Part shown: one piece after another, positions 1 to 9,040 of the stretch
How the letters are laid out: each line of letters opens with the position of its first letter
Numbering within the stretch: position 1 is the stretch's first letter
Origin: RZZS01 sp964491785
GTDB taxonomy: Bacteria; Pseudomonadota; Alphaproteobacteria; Micavibrionales; Micavibrionaceae
Direction of reading: 5' to 3'
NCBI GenBank assembly: GCA_964491785.1
Contig: CAZBGS010000003.1
Span: forward strand, 186,001-250,000
Length of the DNA stretch: 64,000 bases
Translations under genes and position numbers: made by a program
Notes under the pieces: generated by a model
The model's input: the letters and a program-made list of their open reading frames with translations, nothing else
Database searches by the model: none
What the model was told of the DNA's origin: nothing

Positions 1-26
1 CATCGCCCGCTGAAAATAAGGCAGTT

Positions 27-299
27 CTATCTGCCCGGCTTACTGAAATCCGGCATCTGTCTGGCCACGGCTTTGTCCTTGTCACAAAACCATACGCCAG
101 AACCTTGTTTGTGCGTGACATCACCGATAGTTTTGCTGCCTTCGCACATGACAAAGCCGGGACATGGAGTCGTCATGTTTTCATGTACGCGTATCCTCCA
201 GCCCATACCTTCCATCTCCGCGATGAGCTTTTTTCCCAGTAACAAAGGCTGTTGCTCCGCAACGACTGATCCGGTTTTGAACTCTTTTTTAAGGCTCAT
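27..299 (-). CDS. hypothetical protein, 90 aa
   Basis: I do not recognise this small protein. The ATG at 299 is preceded by a GAGGG-type ribosome binding site about 8 nt upstream, which favours it over a TTG at 332. The product is soluble-looking, has no signal peptide or membrane segment, and carries cysteines in TTPCPGFVMCEG and VWFCDKDK that could pair or bind metal. The stop lies 26 bases from the window edge, so nothing can be said of the gene beyond it. It lies downstream of, and on the same strand as, two KGG stress-protein genes, but a terminator separates them. Confidence 0.6.
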   Translation of the reverse strand: MSLKKEFKTGSVVAEQQPLLLGKKLIAEMEGMGWRIRVHENMTTPCPGFVMCEGSKTIGDVTHKQGSGVWFCDKDKAVARQMPDFSKPGR

Positions 300-401
300 G
301 CCACATCCCTCTTTTTTGTTTTTCGTCAGCAAACTAGCAGCCTTGCCTTTGAGATAGCAATTTTTTTATATTTCCCTCTCCCGGCGGAAGAGGCTTCCTT
401 A

Positions 402-428
402 CAAAAAATAAAGGGGGGAAATCCCCCC
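402..428 (-). terminator. Rho-independent terminator after the KGG genes
   Basis: On the minus strand a six-pair G/C stem (GGGGGG and CCCCCC, loop of four) is followed directly by a T-rich run (TTTATTTTTTG). It lies about 30 bases after the stop of the 54-aa KGG gene, so it ends that transcript. Confidence 0.75.
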
Positions 429-457
429 AAGTTTGTAAATCTTTTGTCAAACGAGTC

Positions 458-622
458 CTACTCGCTCTGATTCTGACGCCGGGCCTCGTCAAGATAGCGG
501 CTCGCGGTCGTGCGTCCGCCTTTCTGCCCTCCGATCCGGCCGCCCTTCGCCCCGGCGCGGCGTGCGCGCTCGCGGTCGTTGGCGAAATTGCCCGGATTGT
601 CTTTGGTATATGGATTGATCAT
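458..622 (-). CDS. KGG-motif stress-induced small protein, 54 aa
   Basis: This is a short, highly charged, Gly/Arg/Lys-rich protein of the KGG (YciG/GsiB-like stress-induced repeat) type. It starts MINPYTKDNPGNFAND and continues with two KGG units (AKGGRIGG, QKGGRT) and an SRYLDEAR tail. The ATG at 622 has a GAGGAGAGG ribosome binding site just upstream. It is a tandem paralogue of the next gene, with a 25-base gap, and has one extra RIGGQKGG stretch. Members of the family are usually general-stress or desiccation proteins of unknown mechanism; that role is taken from the family and not shown here. Length is normal for the family. Confidence 0.75.
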   Translation of the reverse strand: MINPYTKDNPGNFANDRERARRAGAKGGRIGGQKGGRTTASRYLDEARRQNQSE

Positions 623-647
623 CTTCCTCTCCTCATTTCACGTTCCG

Positions 648-797
648 TTACTTGCTTTGCTCTCCCTGATTGGACTTCCTCGCCTCCTCGAGATAGCGCT
701 TGGATGTGGTTTCACCGCCTTTCTTGCCCGCCTTTCTGGCGCGCTCGCGGTCGTTGGCAAAATTTCCAGGATTTTCCTTGGAATATGGGTTGGTCAT
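648..797 (-). CDS. KGG-motif stress-induced small protein, 49 aa
   Basis: Paralogue of the 54-aa neighbour: both share NPY(T/S)K(D/E)NPGNFANDRERAR, a KGG unit and the end pattern RYL(D/E)EAR. This copy has a single KGG unit. The ATG at 797 is chosen because a perfect AGGAGG lies eight bases upstream; a longer reading to 839 adds a cysteine-rich stretch without family similarity. It is the promoter-proximal member of the pair, so the two are probably co-transcribed and end at the terminator near 402-428. Confidence 0.75.
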   Translation of the reverse strand: MTNPYSKENPGNFANDRERARKAGKKGGETTSKRYLEEARKSNQGEQSK

Positions 798-1088
798 TTT
801 TCTTCCTCCTATTGCATTGCAGGAACAGGCGGCCCCCATTAGAACCTGTTCCCTGAAAAAAGAAGCCCAGCTTTTTCAGGCATTTCCTTTTCCGGTTAAC
901 GATCGCTCTGGCCAAGCATTATAGGCGGTTGTTAGTTCCAATTCCGGAAATGGCCTTTTCTGGGCAAAAATATGATAATGAAGATTATCTATGTGATATT
1001 TCGAAAGAATGACCTTGTAAGAAAGAATTTATTTTTTCTATTATTGCAGCAAGTTAATCGCATACCGGAAATTACCGGTTAAATTCCA
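798..1088. other. gene-free gap upstream of the KGG pair
   Basis: About 290 bases without a supported gene. The right half is AT-rich. It contains TGGCCTTTTCTGGGCA (951-966), a 16-mer that recurs exactly at 51333-51348 upstream of flp. The promoter of the KGG pair must lie here, but no convincing -35/-10 pair was identified. Confidence 0.5.
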
Positions 1089-3860
1089 CTATAGAAAATT
1101 CCTGATTTCCGCTGCCGCCTCCCCCAGCCCTTTCCTTTCCACAGGCACCCCTTCCGGAAAAGCGCCAAGCAGCCGGGTAGGCAGCGAGGAATCCAGGATC
1201 ACGAAAACGCCTTTATCCCCGGAAACACGTATCAGCCTGCCAAATGCCTGCCTCAGACGAAGCCGCGTGATCATCTCGTCATAACGTTTTTTCCCAAAAC
1301 GCTCGCGTCTCGCCTTGTGCAGTATCGTTGGCCGCGGCCAGGGCACCCGGTCGTAAACCAGCAGCCGCAAACTCTCCCCCGGAACGTCTATCCCGTCGCG
1401 GACGGCATCGGTTCCAAGCAGACAGGCATGCGTATCCTCGCGGAAAATATCCACAAGCGTTCCGGTGTTTATATCGTCCGTATGCTGGGCATAAAGCGTA
1501 ATCCCCTGCTGCTCCAGCGGCCCGGCTATCCTCCCGTGAATATCACGAAGCCGCTGTATCGCCGTAAACAGTCCCAGCGCCCCTCCGCCCGATGCCTCAA
1601 ACAATGTCCTGTAGGCGCCGGCCACTTGCGCCGGATCGTTTTTATTCACATCGTTGACAATAAAGACCCTGGAATTGACCGAGTAATCGAATGGAGAAGG
1701 GACTGACAGGTAAACCGGAGAATGAGTCAGATAATCCGCCCCCGTCCTTTCCCTTGCCGCGTCCCAGTCGCTCTGCTCGTCGCCGCTGCTGTCCCTCAGG
1801 GTGGCGGAAGTGATGGCGATGCCATGCGCATGCGGCCTGATCGCCGATGCAAAAGGCCGCATTGGATCGACGAAATGCCGGTACATCCCGACATCCACCG
1901 AATTCCCCTCGATCCTCTCGACCTCCATCCAGTCGATGAACTCTTCCGGGCTTTCCCCTTTCTCCAGCGTCTCCAGCATCGAAATCCAGGCCGAAACCGT
2001 CAGCTGGCGCAAGCCGATAGATGTACAGGTGGACTCAATCCTGCGCCTCATATCCGCGCCCATCTCTCCCTGATCCTCCGCCAGCCTGTCCCTGAGACGC
2101 TTCCCAAGCGATTGCAGCGGCCTGTACAACTTTTTCAATGAAGACCTCAGTCCGGCGGCTGCCTCCGGAACTCCGGAAGCAAGCGGAAACGTTTGCGTTT
2201 CCAGCGAGTAATTTTTCTCCTTTGCATCCGAACGCGCATAAACCTGCCCGTATACCGCATAAAGAAACTTTTCTGCCGGCCCTGAGGGCATTCCGCTTTT
2301 AAGCCTCTTCGACCATCCATCACCGGTAAGATCCCTTGCCGCCCACTGCACCATACGCAGATCGGTTTCCGCGGCGTCGTCTCCGGCAACCAGATCCTCC
2401 ACCCGTCGCCCCAGCCCTCTCGCCCGGCTCCGCCTGCCGCCTTCGCTGCCCAGCAGCCACCGGCGCAGATCCCGCGTTTCGCGTGCCGTGAGATGCCCCG
2501 CAAAAGCACTGTCAGCCGCATCGAAAAGATGATGCCCCTCATCGAAAACGAACCTTGCGGGCAGATCGCTCTCCGCGCCGGAATCCGCGGTCAGTATCAT
2601 AACAAGCGCGTGATTTGCCACTACAAGCGATGCATGCCTTGCCTTCCTCGCCGAACGCTCGACGAAACAACGGTGGTAATGGTCGCATGCGCCGTATATG
2701 CACTCCCCCCTTCTGTCGGCAAGGGACGTCGTATTGGCATGCCCGATAAGTCCGGGAAGCCAGCCCGGAAAATCCCCTCCGGTAATATCGCCATCCCTGG
2801 TGGCCTCGATCCATCTTGCCATCAGCCCTGCCGCTATCGCCTGCGCAGGATGCTTCGCCAGCCCCGCACCCGCCGCCAGTTCCTCGAAATTGAGCAGGCA
2901 GAGATAATTTTCACGGCCCTTCCGAATGGCCACCCTGCTTTCTTTAAGATCGGCATCCGGATACAGCCTGTCCAGTTCGCCCTCGATCTGCCGCTGAAGG
3001 TTTTTCGTATATGTGGAAACCCATACCGGCCCGCCGTTCTTTTCGCTCCACACGCTTGCGGGCGCGAGATATCCAAGCGTCTTGCCTACCCCCGTCCCCG
3101 CCTCGGCCAGAACCACATGCGGCGCCCCCTCTTCTTCGAGCGGAGAAAAAGCCGCAGTTATCCCCGAAGCATATTCGACCTGCTGCGATCTGCTCTCCGC
3201 CCCGAAACCGAGAAGTTTCGAAAGCCTCTGCCTGGCCTCCTCGCCCGTCACCGGATGGTGGGAAGGCTGCGGCTCCGGAGCCTGCTCCGACCACTCGGGC
3301 AACACACGCCAGACATTCAGCGCGTTCTTGCTAAATACAGGCTCCTTCGGATCGTATTCCTTCCCCAAAGCCGCAAAAACGAAGGGCGTCCACGGCCACC
3401 CCTTACCTTGCAGCCCCATGATTCCGGCAATCTCCAGCAGCCTGTCCGGATTCCCGCTCCCCTTCAGATCCCCCAGCATCGCCGCCGCGCATTCGCTCAA
3501 CAGCAACGGCAATTCCTCGTCGTCGTCCGGACATTCGAGCATAAGCGCCTTCGCCAGTCCGCGAGGCGTGGGAACGCAAAACCTTCCCGGATGAACGAAC
3601 GCGAACAACTCCAGCAGATCGAAAGTGAATAATTGCTCGATCCCCAGCCGGGAACGCGTAATAGGCGCATGACATACGAGCGCCGCTCCGCCGCCCAGCG
3701 CAAGATGCGCCCCTGAAAGAGGAAAGTTTTTGATTTCCCCATCCGTCGCCAGGACATAGGCCTTGCCCGAACTCACGGTGATAGCGGGTATTTCAGGCAC
3801 AGAAATTACGCCAGCGGCAACGCTTTCAAGCTTTGAAGAAATCATGCTTTTGTTTATCAC
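1089..3860 (-). CDS. DinG/Rad3-type ATP-dependent DNA helicase
   Basis: A 923-aa superfamily 2 helicase of the XPD/DinG branch, which unwinds 5'-tailed DNA or RNA-DNA hybrids in repair. Walker A is EAGTGVGKT near residue 255. Four cysteines compatible with the family's Fe-S cluster follow (NYLCLL, then GECIYGAC and HRC). The DEAH-box equivalent is FDEGHH, and the C-terminal helicase motif is QAFGRLIR. The N-terminal ~200 residues before Walker A are a long, less conserved extension. The start is a GTG at 3860 without a clear ribosome binding site; an ATG at 3845 is the alternative. The gene stands alone, divergent from the small gene at 3944. Confidence 0.88.
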   Translation of the reverse strand: MINKSMISSKLESVAAGVISVPEIPAITVSSGKAYVLATDGEIKNFPLSGAHLALGGGAALVCHAPITRSRLGIEQLFTFDLLELFAFVHPGRFCVPTPRGLAKALMLECPDDDEELPLLLSECAAAMLGDLKGSGNPDRLLEIAGIMGLQGKGWPWTPFVFAALGKEYDPKEPVFSKNALNVWRVLPEWSEQAPEPQPSHHPVTGEEARQRLSKLLGFGAESRSQQVEYASGITAAFSPLEEEGAPHVVLAEAGTGVGKTLGYLAPASVWSEKNGGPVWVSTYTKNLQRQIEGELDRLYPDADLKESRVAIRKGRENYLCLLNFEELAAGAGLAKHPAQAIAAGLMARWIEATRDGDITGGDFPGWLPGLIGHANTTSLADRRGECIYGACDHYHRCFVERSARKARHASLVVANHALVMILTADSGAESDLPARFVFDEGHHLFDAADSAFAGHLTARETRDLRRWLLGSEGGRRSRARGLGRRVEDLVAGDDAAETDLRMVQWAARDLTGDGWSKRLKSGMPSGPAEKFLYAVYGQVYARSDAKEKNYSLETQTFPLASGVPEAAAGLRSSLKKLYRPLQSLGKRLRDRLAEDQGEMGADMRRRIESTCTSIGLRQLTVSAWISMLETLEKGESPEEFIDWMEVERIEGNSVDVGMYRHFVDPMRPFASAIRPHAHGIAITSATLRDSSGDEQSDWDAARERTGADYLTHSPVYLSVPSPFDYSVNSRVFIVNDVNKNDPAQVAGAYRTLFEASGGGALGLFTAIQRLRDIHGRIAGPLEQQGITLYAQHTDDINTGTLVDIFREDTHACLLGTDAVRDGIDVPGESLRLLVYDRVPWPRPTILHKARRERFGKKRYDEMITRLRLRQAFGRLIRVSGDKGVFVILDSSLPTRLLGAFPEGVPVERKGLGEAAAEIRNFL

Positions 3861-3943
3861 AATTAATAGCCGGAAAAAGAACTTTGTTGTTTACATAAGA
3901 TTGGGATTTGTTATATGTACTTAAGACAATCTGAGAAGACAAA

Positions 3944-4330
3944 ATGAAAATATTGGACATCTTCGCAAAAGCCGTGAGCGCGCTGGCAGAAATATTCGAT
4001 CCGCAAAGACTCGAACTGGATAAGTATGACAACGGAATCGATGTAAATCACGACGTCTTTGATATAATGAGAAATCTAGGATGGAACATACAGGTTACCG
4101 GCCATCAGGTAATCCAAAACGTAACCGGAACCAGATTCGGCCACCACATCGGCACCACAACCCTGACCATCTTCTCCGCTTCCAAAAACGGTCACGAAAA
4201 AGGCAGCGAGCTGTGGTACCGAGACCTGTGCAACGTGCTGGAAATTCCTTACGAGAAATCACCGGTGCCGATTACAGGGAAAAACCTCCCGCGACCGCCA
4301 ATCCCTGGAGATCGTTCACCTGGTTCATGA
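3944..4330 (+). CDS. hypothetical protein, 128 aa
   Basis: No family recognised. It begins MKILDIFAKAVSALAEIF, which looks like an amphipathic helix, and ends in a Pro/Gly-rich tail (PRPPIPGDRSPGS). The centre holds several histidines and polar beta-like stretches (TGTRFGHHIGTTTLTIFSA). A GAGAAG sequence lies upstream of the ATG. Its 3' end overlaps the convergent SulP gene by six bases. It shares the short intergenic region with the divergent helicase gene. Confidence 0.55.
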   Translation: MKILDIFAKAVSALAEIFDPQRLELDKYDNGIDVNHDVFDIMRNLGWNIQVTGHQVIQNVTGTRFGHHIGTTTLTIFSASKNGHEKGSELWYRDLCNVLEIPYEKSPVPITGKNLPRPPIPGDRSPGS

Positions 4331-6016
4331 TGATACGTGGCATTGGCTTATCGATGGCTGCTCCACCGCTTCCAGACCAGCGGCAGCTTTCCTGAGAGTC
4401 GCAAGCCTGTCTTCTAAAATATTTGATGGACTTACTCCGGCGATAATCCTGTGTGATTTAAGCGTCCTGAAGACCTTGTTGCCGGTGCCGCTAAGATAGA
4501 TTTCCACATTGTCCTTGCGAAAATCATCGATCATATCGGCCAGAGTGACCATGATCGAAATATCCATCATTCTGGCATCGGTAAGATCGATAACGACCGC
4601 CTGAAGCCCGCCGTATCCGGACTGCAGCCTTGAGGAAAGATCGCGCGCAGTCCCGAAACTGAGCGGCCCGGTAAACCGCAGAAGCAGCAGTTTCCCTTGC
4701 GCCTCGTCGATAATCCTCTCCTCCTCTTCGGAAAGTCTGTGCCGGACATCGGGCTTGCCTCCTGCCGTTGCGAACTGCACGTCGTCGATCTGGTGCGTGG
4801 CCAGACGCCTCGCCGTTATCAGGCTTTCAATAATAATGCCTATCGCAACCGCCATTATCAGATCCACGAACACAGTCAGCAGCAATACCGCAAGCATAAC
4901 CAGAGTAGCCTGCCTGTCAGCGTCCTTGATTCCCGCGAATGTAAGACGGCCAAGGAAACGCCAGTCGATTATGTCCCAGCCCACTTTCAGCAGTATCCCC
5001 GCCAAAACCGCTTTCGGAATATCCTCCACCAGAAATCCCAGCCCCGCCACACAGGCCAGAAGCGTTATCGAATGCATCATCCCCGATAACGGCGTACGGC
5101 CTCCCGCCCTGATATTGACAACCGTACGCATTGTCGCCCCTGCCCCCGGCAGTCCGCCGATAAACCCGGCAAAAATATTTCCGATGCCCTGGCCGATAAG
5201 CTCCCGGTCGGAACGGTGCTGCGTTCTTGTAAAGTTATCCGCAACCAGAGAGGTAAGCAGGCTGTCGACAGTCCCCAGCATCGCCAGCGTCAAAGACGCA
5301 GAAACCATCGAAGGCAGTTCGCTGACTGTAATAATAGGCATGTGCAGCCGAGGCAGCCCTTCCGGAACTTCTCCCAGAACCGGCGCTCCCTTGATCAGAA
5401 AAATCCCGGCGGCTGTACCGACAATCAGAGCCGCCAGCGAAGGCGGCAAATGATTCCTCCAGCCTTTTGGTATCAACAGAATTATAGCAAGCGTCATAAG
5501 CCCCAGCACTGCCGCCGGAAGCACGGGCTTGCCTAAATGACCGGGCAGACTGTGAAGCGCTTCCAGAACACCGTCTTTTGAATCGTATCCGGTTAAAGAG
5601 CCAAGCTGGAGAATTATTATTATCAGACCGATACCGCTCATAAAACCGCTGACGACCGGATAGGGAACGTAATTGATGTATCTTCCAATTTTCAAAAGCC
5701 CGAAAATTATCTGAAACATGCCTCCCATCATCACGACCGTAAAAACCAGAGCAAAATCATGCTGATATTGGGTAATTACCGAGGCCATGATAACCGTCAT
5801 CGGCCCGGTCGGCCCGGAAACCTGTGACGGCGTTCCTCCGAAAAGCGCCGCAAAAAAACCGAGCGCAATCGCCCCGTACAATCCGGCCACCGGCCCCGCC
5901 CCCGAAGCTACCCCGAAAGCCAGAGCCAGAGGCAAAGCCACGACCGCAGCGGTTATCCCGCCGAACAGATCGCCACGAACATTTGAGAAAAGATTGGTCG
6001 GAAAAACAGAGCGCAT
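4325..6016 (-). CDS. SulP-family inorganic anion transporter with STAS domain
   Basis: A 563-aa inner-membrane transporter of the SulP family, which moves sulfate, bicarbonate or related anions by proton or sodium coupling. The first ~400 residues are hydrophobic helices with the family stretches ALPLALAFGVASGAGPVAGLYGA and SGPTGPMTVIMA. Residues from about 430 on form a cytoplasmic STAS domain (RFTGPLSFGTA, VVIDLTDARMMDIS). The ATG at 6016 is chosen because AAGGGGGAT precedes it; an in-frame start at 6061 would add 15 residues. The substrate cannot be told from sequence; bicarbonate (BicA-like) and sulfate are both possible. No sulfate-assimilation gene is adjacent. Confidence 0.87.
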   Translation of the reverse strand: MRSVFPTNLFSNVRGDLFGGITAAVVALPLALAFGVASGAGPVAGLYGAIALGFFAALFGGTPSQVSGPTGPMTVIMASVITQYQHDFALVFTVVMMGGMFQIIFGLLKIGRYINYVPYPVVSGFMSGIGLIIIILQLGSLTGYDSKDGVLEALHSLPGHLGKPVLPAAVLGLMTLAIILLIPKGWRNHLPPSLAALIVGTAAGIFLIKGAPVLGEVPEGLPRLHMPIITVSELPSMVSASLTLAMLGTVDSLLTSLVADNFTRTQHRSDRELIGQGIGNIFAGFIGGLPGAGATMRTVVNIRAGGRTPLSGMMHSITLLACVAGLGFLVEDIPKAVLAGILLKVGWDIIDWRFLGRLTFAGIKDADRQATLVMLAVLLLTVFVDLIMAVAIGIIIESLITARRLATHQIDDVQFATAGGKPDVRHRLSEEEERIIDEAQGKLLLLRFTGPLSFGTARDLSSRLQSGYGGLQAVVIDLTDARMMDISIMVTLADMIDDFRKDNVEIYLSGTGNKVFRTLKSHRIIAGVSPSNILEDRLATLRKAAAGLEAVEQPSISQCHVSS

Positions 6017-6087
6017 CTTTATCCCCCTTGAGGACAAAGGAAATTCTACTCCCTGCTTCAAATACTTGTAAATAAACCTAACCCGTA

Positions 6088-6127
6088 TTTCTCACACCAT
6101 CTGTGCAGCGGTGTAATGCATGCGGGA
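6088..6127. repeat. short copy of dispersed repeat A
   Basis: A TTTCTCACAC-type stretch followed by GCAGCGGTGTA and GCATGCGGG. The same words in the same order occur in a longer, hairpin-forming copy at 20338-20420. The two copies lie in gene-free gaps 14 kb apart. This copy looks partial, because the internal palindrome of the other is missing. Confidence 0.5.
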
Positions 6128-6211
6128 GCCTTGGGGCATGTGTGCGGCGGAGACCCGCAAAGCAGTTCGCCTTCGCGGGTATGATGGTTGCGAGAGGATT
6201 AGAAATGCGGG

Positions 6212-7663
6212 TTAACCTTTGCGGCGACCGCAAAGGCTGGCCGCGATTGCACCATCGCAGTTGTTTTCATGGTCGGTAAGGTTAACGGGATATTCGCCGG
6301 TGAAACACGCATCGCAGTATTGCGGCTTGCTTTTGTTCCGCCCGCTTTCGCCGACAGCCCGGTAAAGGCCGTCGATAGAGATATAGGCAAGGGAATCCGC
6401 ACCTATAAGCTCGCGGATCTGCTCGGTGCTGTATCTGTGCGCCAGAAGCTCTTCAGTCGAGGGGGTGTCGATCCCGTAGAAACAGCTATGCGTAGTCGGC
6501 GGCGAGGAAATGCGCATGTGAACCTCGCTGGCTCCGGCATTGCGCATCATCTCGACAATCTTTCTGGACGTAGTGCCGCGTACTATTGAATCGTCTACCA
6601 GAACTATTTTCTTGCCCTGAATATATGCCCGGTTGGCATTATGCTTCAGCTTGACGCCAAGATTGCGTATCTGGTCGCTGGGCTCGATAAAGGTGCGCCC
6701 GATATAATGATTGCGAATTATCCCGAGTTCAAACGATATCCCAGAAGCCTCGGCGTATCCAAGCGCCGACGAAACTCCGCTGTCAGGCACCGGAACCACG
6801 AAATCCGCGCCCGGACAAGGCGCCTCTCTGGCAAGCTCGGCCCCGATGTTCTTGCGCATCTCATAGACCGAATGCCCTTCCATAAAGCTGTCGGGTCTTG
6901 CGAAATAGATGTATTCGAAAATGCAAAACCGCGAGCACTTCCTCTCCAGCCTCCTGCTGCTTAACCCGTCCCCGGTGATGATTACAATCTCTCCCGGCTC
7001 GATATCCCTGACGAATTCCGCTCCGATAATATCGAAAGCGCAAGTTTCCGATGCCAAAACGTAAGCATCCCCGAGACGCCCCAGCGCCAGAGGCCGCACT
7101 CCATGCGGATCTCGCACGCCTATCATCTGCCCTTCCGCCAGCGCAACAAGAGAATACGCACCCTCGACCTGCCGCAAGGCGTCGGTCAGTCTGTCGATGA
7201 CCGATATTTCTTTTGAAAAAGCCATCAGATGGACGATAACTTCTGTATCTGTCGTCGACTGGAATATCGCCCCTCGCTGCACCAGTTCCTTGCGCAGCGT
7301 GTGCGGATTGGTAAGATTGCCGTTATGCGCTATCGCAAATCCGCCGAAAGCAAGCTCGGCGAAAAGCGGCTGCACGTTTCTCATATTGCTCTCGCCGGTC
7401 GTGGCGTAGCGGTTATGCCCGATTCCCGCGCTGCCCGTCAGACTTCTTATGATTTTGACATCGCTGAACGTGCTGTCCACCAGACCCAGAGCCCGGCGCG
7501 AATTGAAAGTCTGACCCTCGCAGGTAATAATGCCGCAGGATTCCTGCCCCCTGTGCTGCAACGCATGAAGCCCGAGTGCAGTAAGCGCGGCGGCATCATC
7601 ACTGCCGAAAACCCCGAAAACCCCGCATTCCTCATGCAACTTGTCGTCGTCAAACGGGCTCAT
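6212..7663 (-). CDS. purF: amidophosphoribosyltransferase
   Basis: PurF catalyses the first committed step of purine synthesis: PRPP plus glutamine gives phosphoribosylamine. The 483-aa protein has the class II glutaminase nucleophile in EECGVFGV (Cys 13, after a short propeptide that must be removed). The glutaminase domain continues with LQHRGQESCG and HNGNL, and the phosphoribosyltransferase PRPP loop is VLVDDSIVRGTTS. Length is normal. Its start overlaps the stop of cvpA, giving the cvpA-purF order seen in many proteobacteria, so the two are translationally coupled. Confidence 0.96.
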   Translation of the reverse strand: MSPFDDDKLHEECGVFGVFGSDDAAALTALGLHALQHRGQESCGIITCEGQTFNSRRALGLVDSTFSDVKIIRSLTGSAGIGHNRYATTGESNMRNVQPLFAELAFGGFAIAHNGNLTNPHTLRKELVQRGAIFQSTTDTEVIVHLMAFSKEISVIDRLTDALRQVEGAYSLVALAEGQMIGVRDPHGVRPLALGRLGDAYVLASETCAFDIIGAEFVRDIEPGEIVIITGDGLSSRRLERKCSRFCIFEYIYFARPDSFMEGHSVYEMRKNIGAELAREAPCPGADFVVPVPDSGVSSALGYAEASGISFELGIIRNHYIGRTFIEPSDQIRNLGVKLKHNANRAYIQGKKIVLVDDSIVRGTTSRKIVEMMRNAGASEVHMRISSPPTTHSCFYGIDTPSTEELLAHRYSTEQIRELIGADSLAYISIDGLYRAVGESGRNKSKPQYCDACFTGEYPVNLTDHENNCDGAIAASLCGRRKG

Positions 7664-8379
7664 TGCAAGGCACCGCCCTCTAGTAACTCGTTCAGCTGAC
7701 GCCGCTGCTCGAAGCTGTAACCATCGGCGCCGCTGTTTTTCTCTCCAGATTTCATTTCCCTATCCGTTTCAGTTGCACCTTCATTGGATTTATCGCCCAG
7801 AAGCTCCATTTCCTGCAACTTTTCACGCGTCCCGGCGGTTTTCTGCTCCAGTTTTTCCTTGCTGTTGAAATCTTCCGGTAACATATCTCCAAGGGATTTT
7901 GCCGTCCATTCGATATAAAAGAAAGTCTTGCTACCCTTGAACCACTCTTCCTTGGCATCATCATCAAGCAACAGATGGAAAGGCAGATACAAAAGCCCGA
8001 GCAGCAGAACCGCCCGAAAAATTCCGAAAATTATCCCAAGAGTCCGGTCGACAGGCCCAAGCCCCACCGAACTGATAAACCCCGAAGCGAAATAACTTAT
8101 GACCGATAGAATTATCACCACCCCGACGAAGATCGAGCCATAAGCGATAGCGTCCGCCACCATAGGATAGGGGATCGCGCCGAAAAGCTTCTCGGGATCC
8201 TCTTCATTTACGTCCATCCAGCTGCGTACAATTCCGGCAAACAGAGGCCCCCCGTAAAGAGCCGCGACAAATCCCCCAACCACGCCGACAATCGTCAGCA
8301 TTTCCCTGATAAACCCGCGCAGGAAAGCGATAACGGCGGAGACCAGCAAGGCGACAATAACTGCAATATCGATAATCAT
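7660..8379 (-). CDS. cvpA: CvpA family membrane protein
   Basis: A 239-aa inner-membrane protein of the CvpA family, with about four hydrophobic helices in the first 165 residues (it starts MIIDIAVIVALLVSAVIAFLR) and a charged, Lys/Glu-rich cytoplasmic tail of about 75 residues. CvpA was first linked to colicin V production and more recently to envelope stress tolerance; its biochemistry is unclear. It sits directly upstream of purF with a four-base overlap. Confidence 0.88.
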   Translation of the reverse strand: MIIDIAVIVALLVSAVIAFLRGFIREMLTIVGVVGGFVAALYGGPLFAGIVRSWMDVNEEDPEKLFGAIPYPMVADAIAYGSIFVGVVIILSVISYFASGFISSVGLGPVDRTLGIIFGIFRAVLLLGLLYLPFHLLLDDDAKEEWFKGSKTFFYIEWTAKSLGDMLPEDFNSKEKLEQKTAGTREKLQEMELLGDKSNEGATETDREMKSGEKNSGADGYSFEQRRQLNELLEGGALQ

Positions 8380-8462
8380 GCGGTTGACTTTTCCTTTGTA
8401 CAGGACTGTTCAGATTGATAGGCAAACCCGGAACATTTTGCAAGAAATCAAATGGAAAAGCC

Positions 8463-8508
8463 CTAAAAAAGAAAAGCCCGGATCGGGATTGGAGTACGAT
8501 CCGGGCTT
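8463..8508 (-). terminator. strong hairpin terminator after the GGDEF-like gene
   Basis: A 12-pair perfect stem, AAGCCCGGATCG (8474-8485) with CGATCCGGGCTT (8497-8508), has an 11-base loop. On the minus strand it is followed by TTTTCTTTTTT. It ends the transcript of the gene at 8564-9040 and insulates cvpA-purF. The T-run on the plus side is shorter, so it acts mainly on the minus strand. Confidence 0.8.
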
Positions 8509-8563
8509 CCTTTATTGCCTGCCAGTCTGAGGTTTGGGTTCACGGTCAGGGAAAAATGGCAGG

Positions 8564-9040
8564 CTAAAACCAGGCAGAGGTCTGCATATTTCTGAAATTT
8601 TCGCTTTTTTGTCCTCCGCCATAAGGTTTCAAACAAAGACTCGTAAAAATACTGACCTCCTCCTCTTCGTAAATGAATGTCAGGCGGTTGAGCTGTTTTA
8701 CAATTGATTGCGCACGTCCGGCGGCTATAACCGGATCCACGCCCCCTAACATCAAAACGAATATTCCGCCATCCGTCCGAAACACTCTTTCCTTGTCACG
8801 CATTTGACCTTGCAAGCTCTGTGCCAGAAGCTTCAGCGCAAGATTCCCCGCACCGGTTCCCAGGCGGCGGCAAATACCGGCAAGGTTATCAAGCTCGATG
8901 ACGACGAACACTCCCCCGGAGCATCCCTGTTCGGCTTCTTCACCCATCGACTGAAGCAAAGCCTCCCTGCCCGGCAAACCGGTCAGGTCATCAATGGCTC
9001 CCGCAGATTGAGTAACATTATTGTTCATGCTCACCGTCAT
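8564..9040 (-). CDS. degenerate GGDEF-domain protein, 158 aa
   Basis: This is a single, short GGDEF-like domain. The N-terminal signature DDLTGLPGREALLQ is intact and the metal-site region VFVVIELDNL is recognisable. The active loop reads RTDGGIFVLML where RxGGDEFxxLL is expected, so the Asp-Glu pair is lost and cyclase activity is unlikely. The C-terminal third of a normal domain is shortened and ends in a poorly conserved tail. It may bind GTP or c-di-GMP, or act through protein contacts; that is inference. It is monocistronic, with a strong terminator after it. Confidence 0.7.
   Translation of the reverse strand: MTVSMNNNVTQSAGAIDDLTGLPGREALLQSMGEEAEQGCSGGVFVVIELDNLAGICRRLGTGAGNLALKLLAQSLQGQMRDKERVFRTDGGIFVLMLGGVDPVIAAGRAQSIVKQLNRLTFIYEEEEVSIFTSLCLKPYGGGQKSENFRNMQTSAWF

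Noticed and set aside
951..966. Possible sigma-54 promoter
   Set aside because: The GG and GC spacing fits on the plus strand, but the TTGC part is missing and no plus-strand gene follows.
1060..1090. Terminator after the helicase gene
   Set aside because: The ACCGG/CCGGT stem has only five pairs and no T-run on the minus strand.
2493..3632. Long plus-strand reading frame of 379 codons
   Set aside because: It lies wholly antisense to the DinG-like helicase, is Arg/Pro-rich without family motifs, and has no ribosome binding site; it is a shadow frame.
6196..6402. Small minus-strand frame inside purF
   Set aside because: It overlaps the purF 3' end in another frame and has no supporting features.
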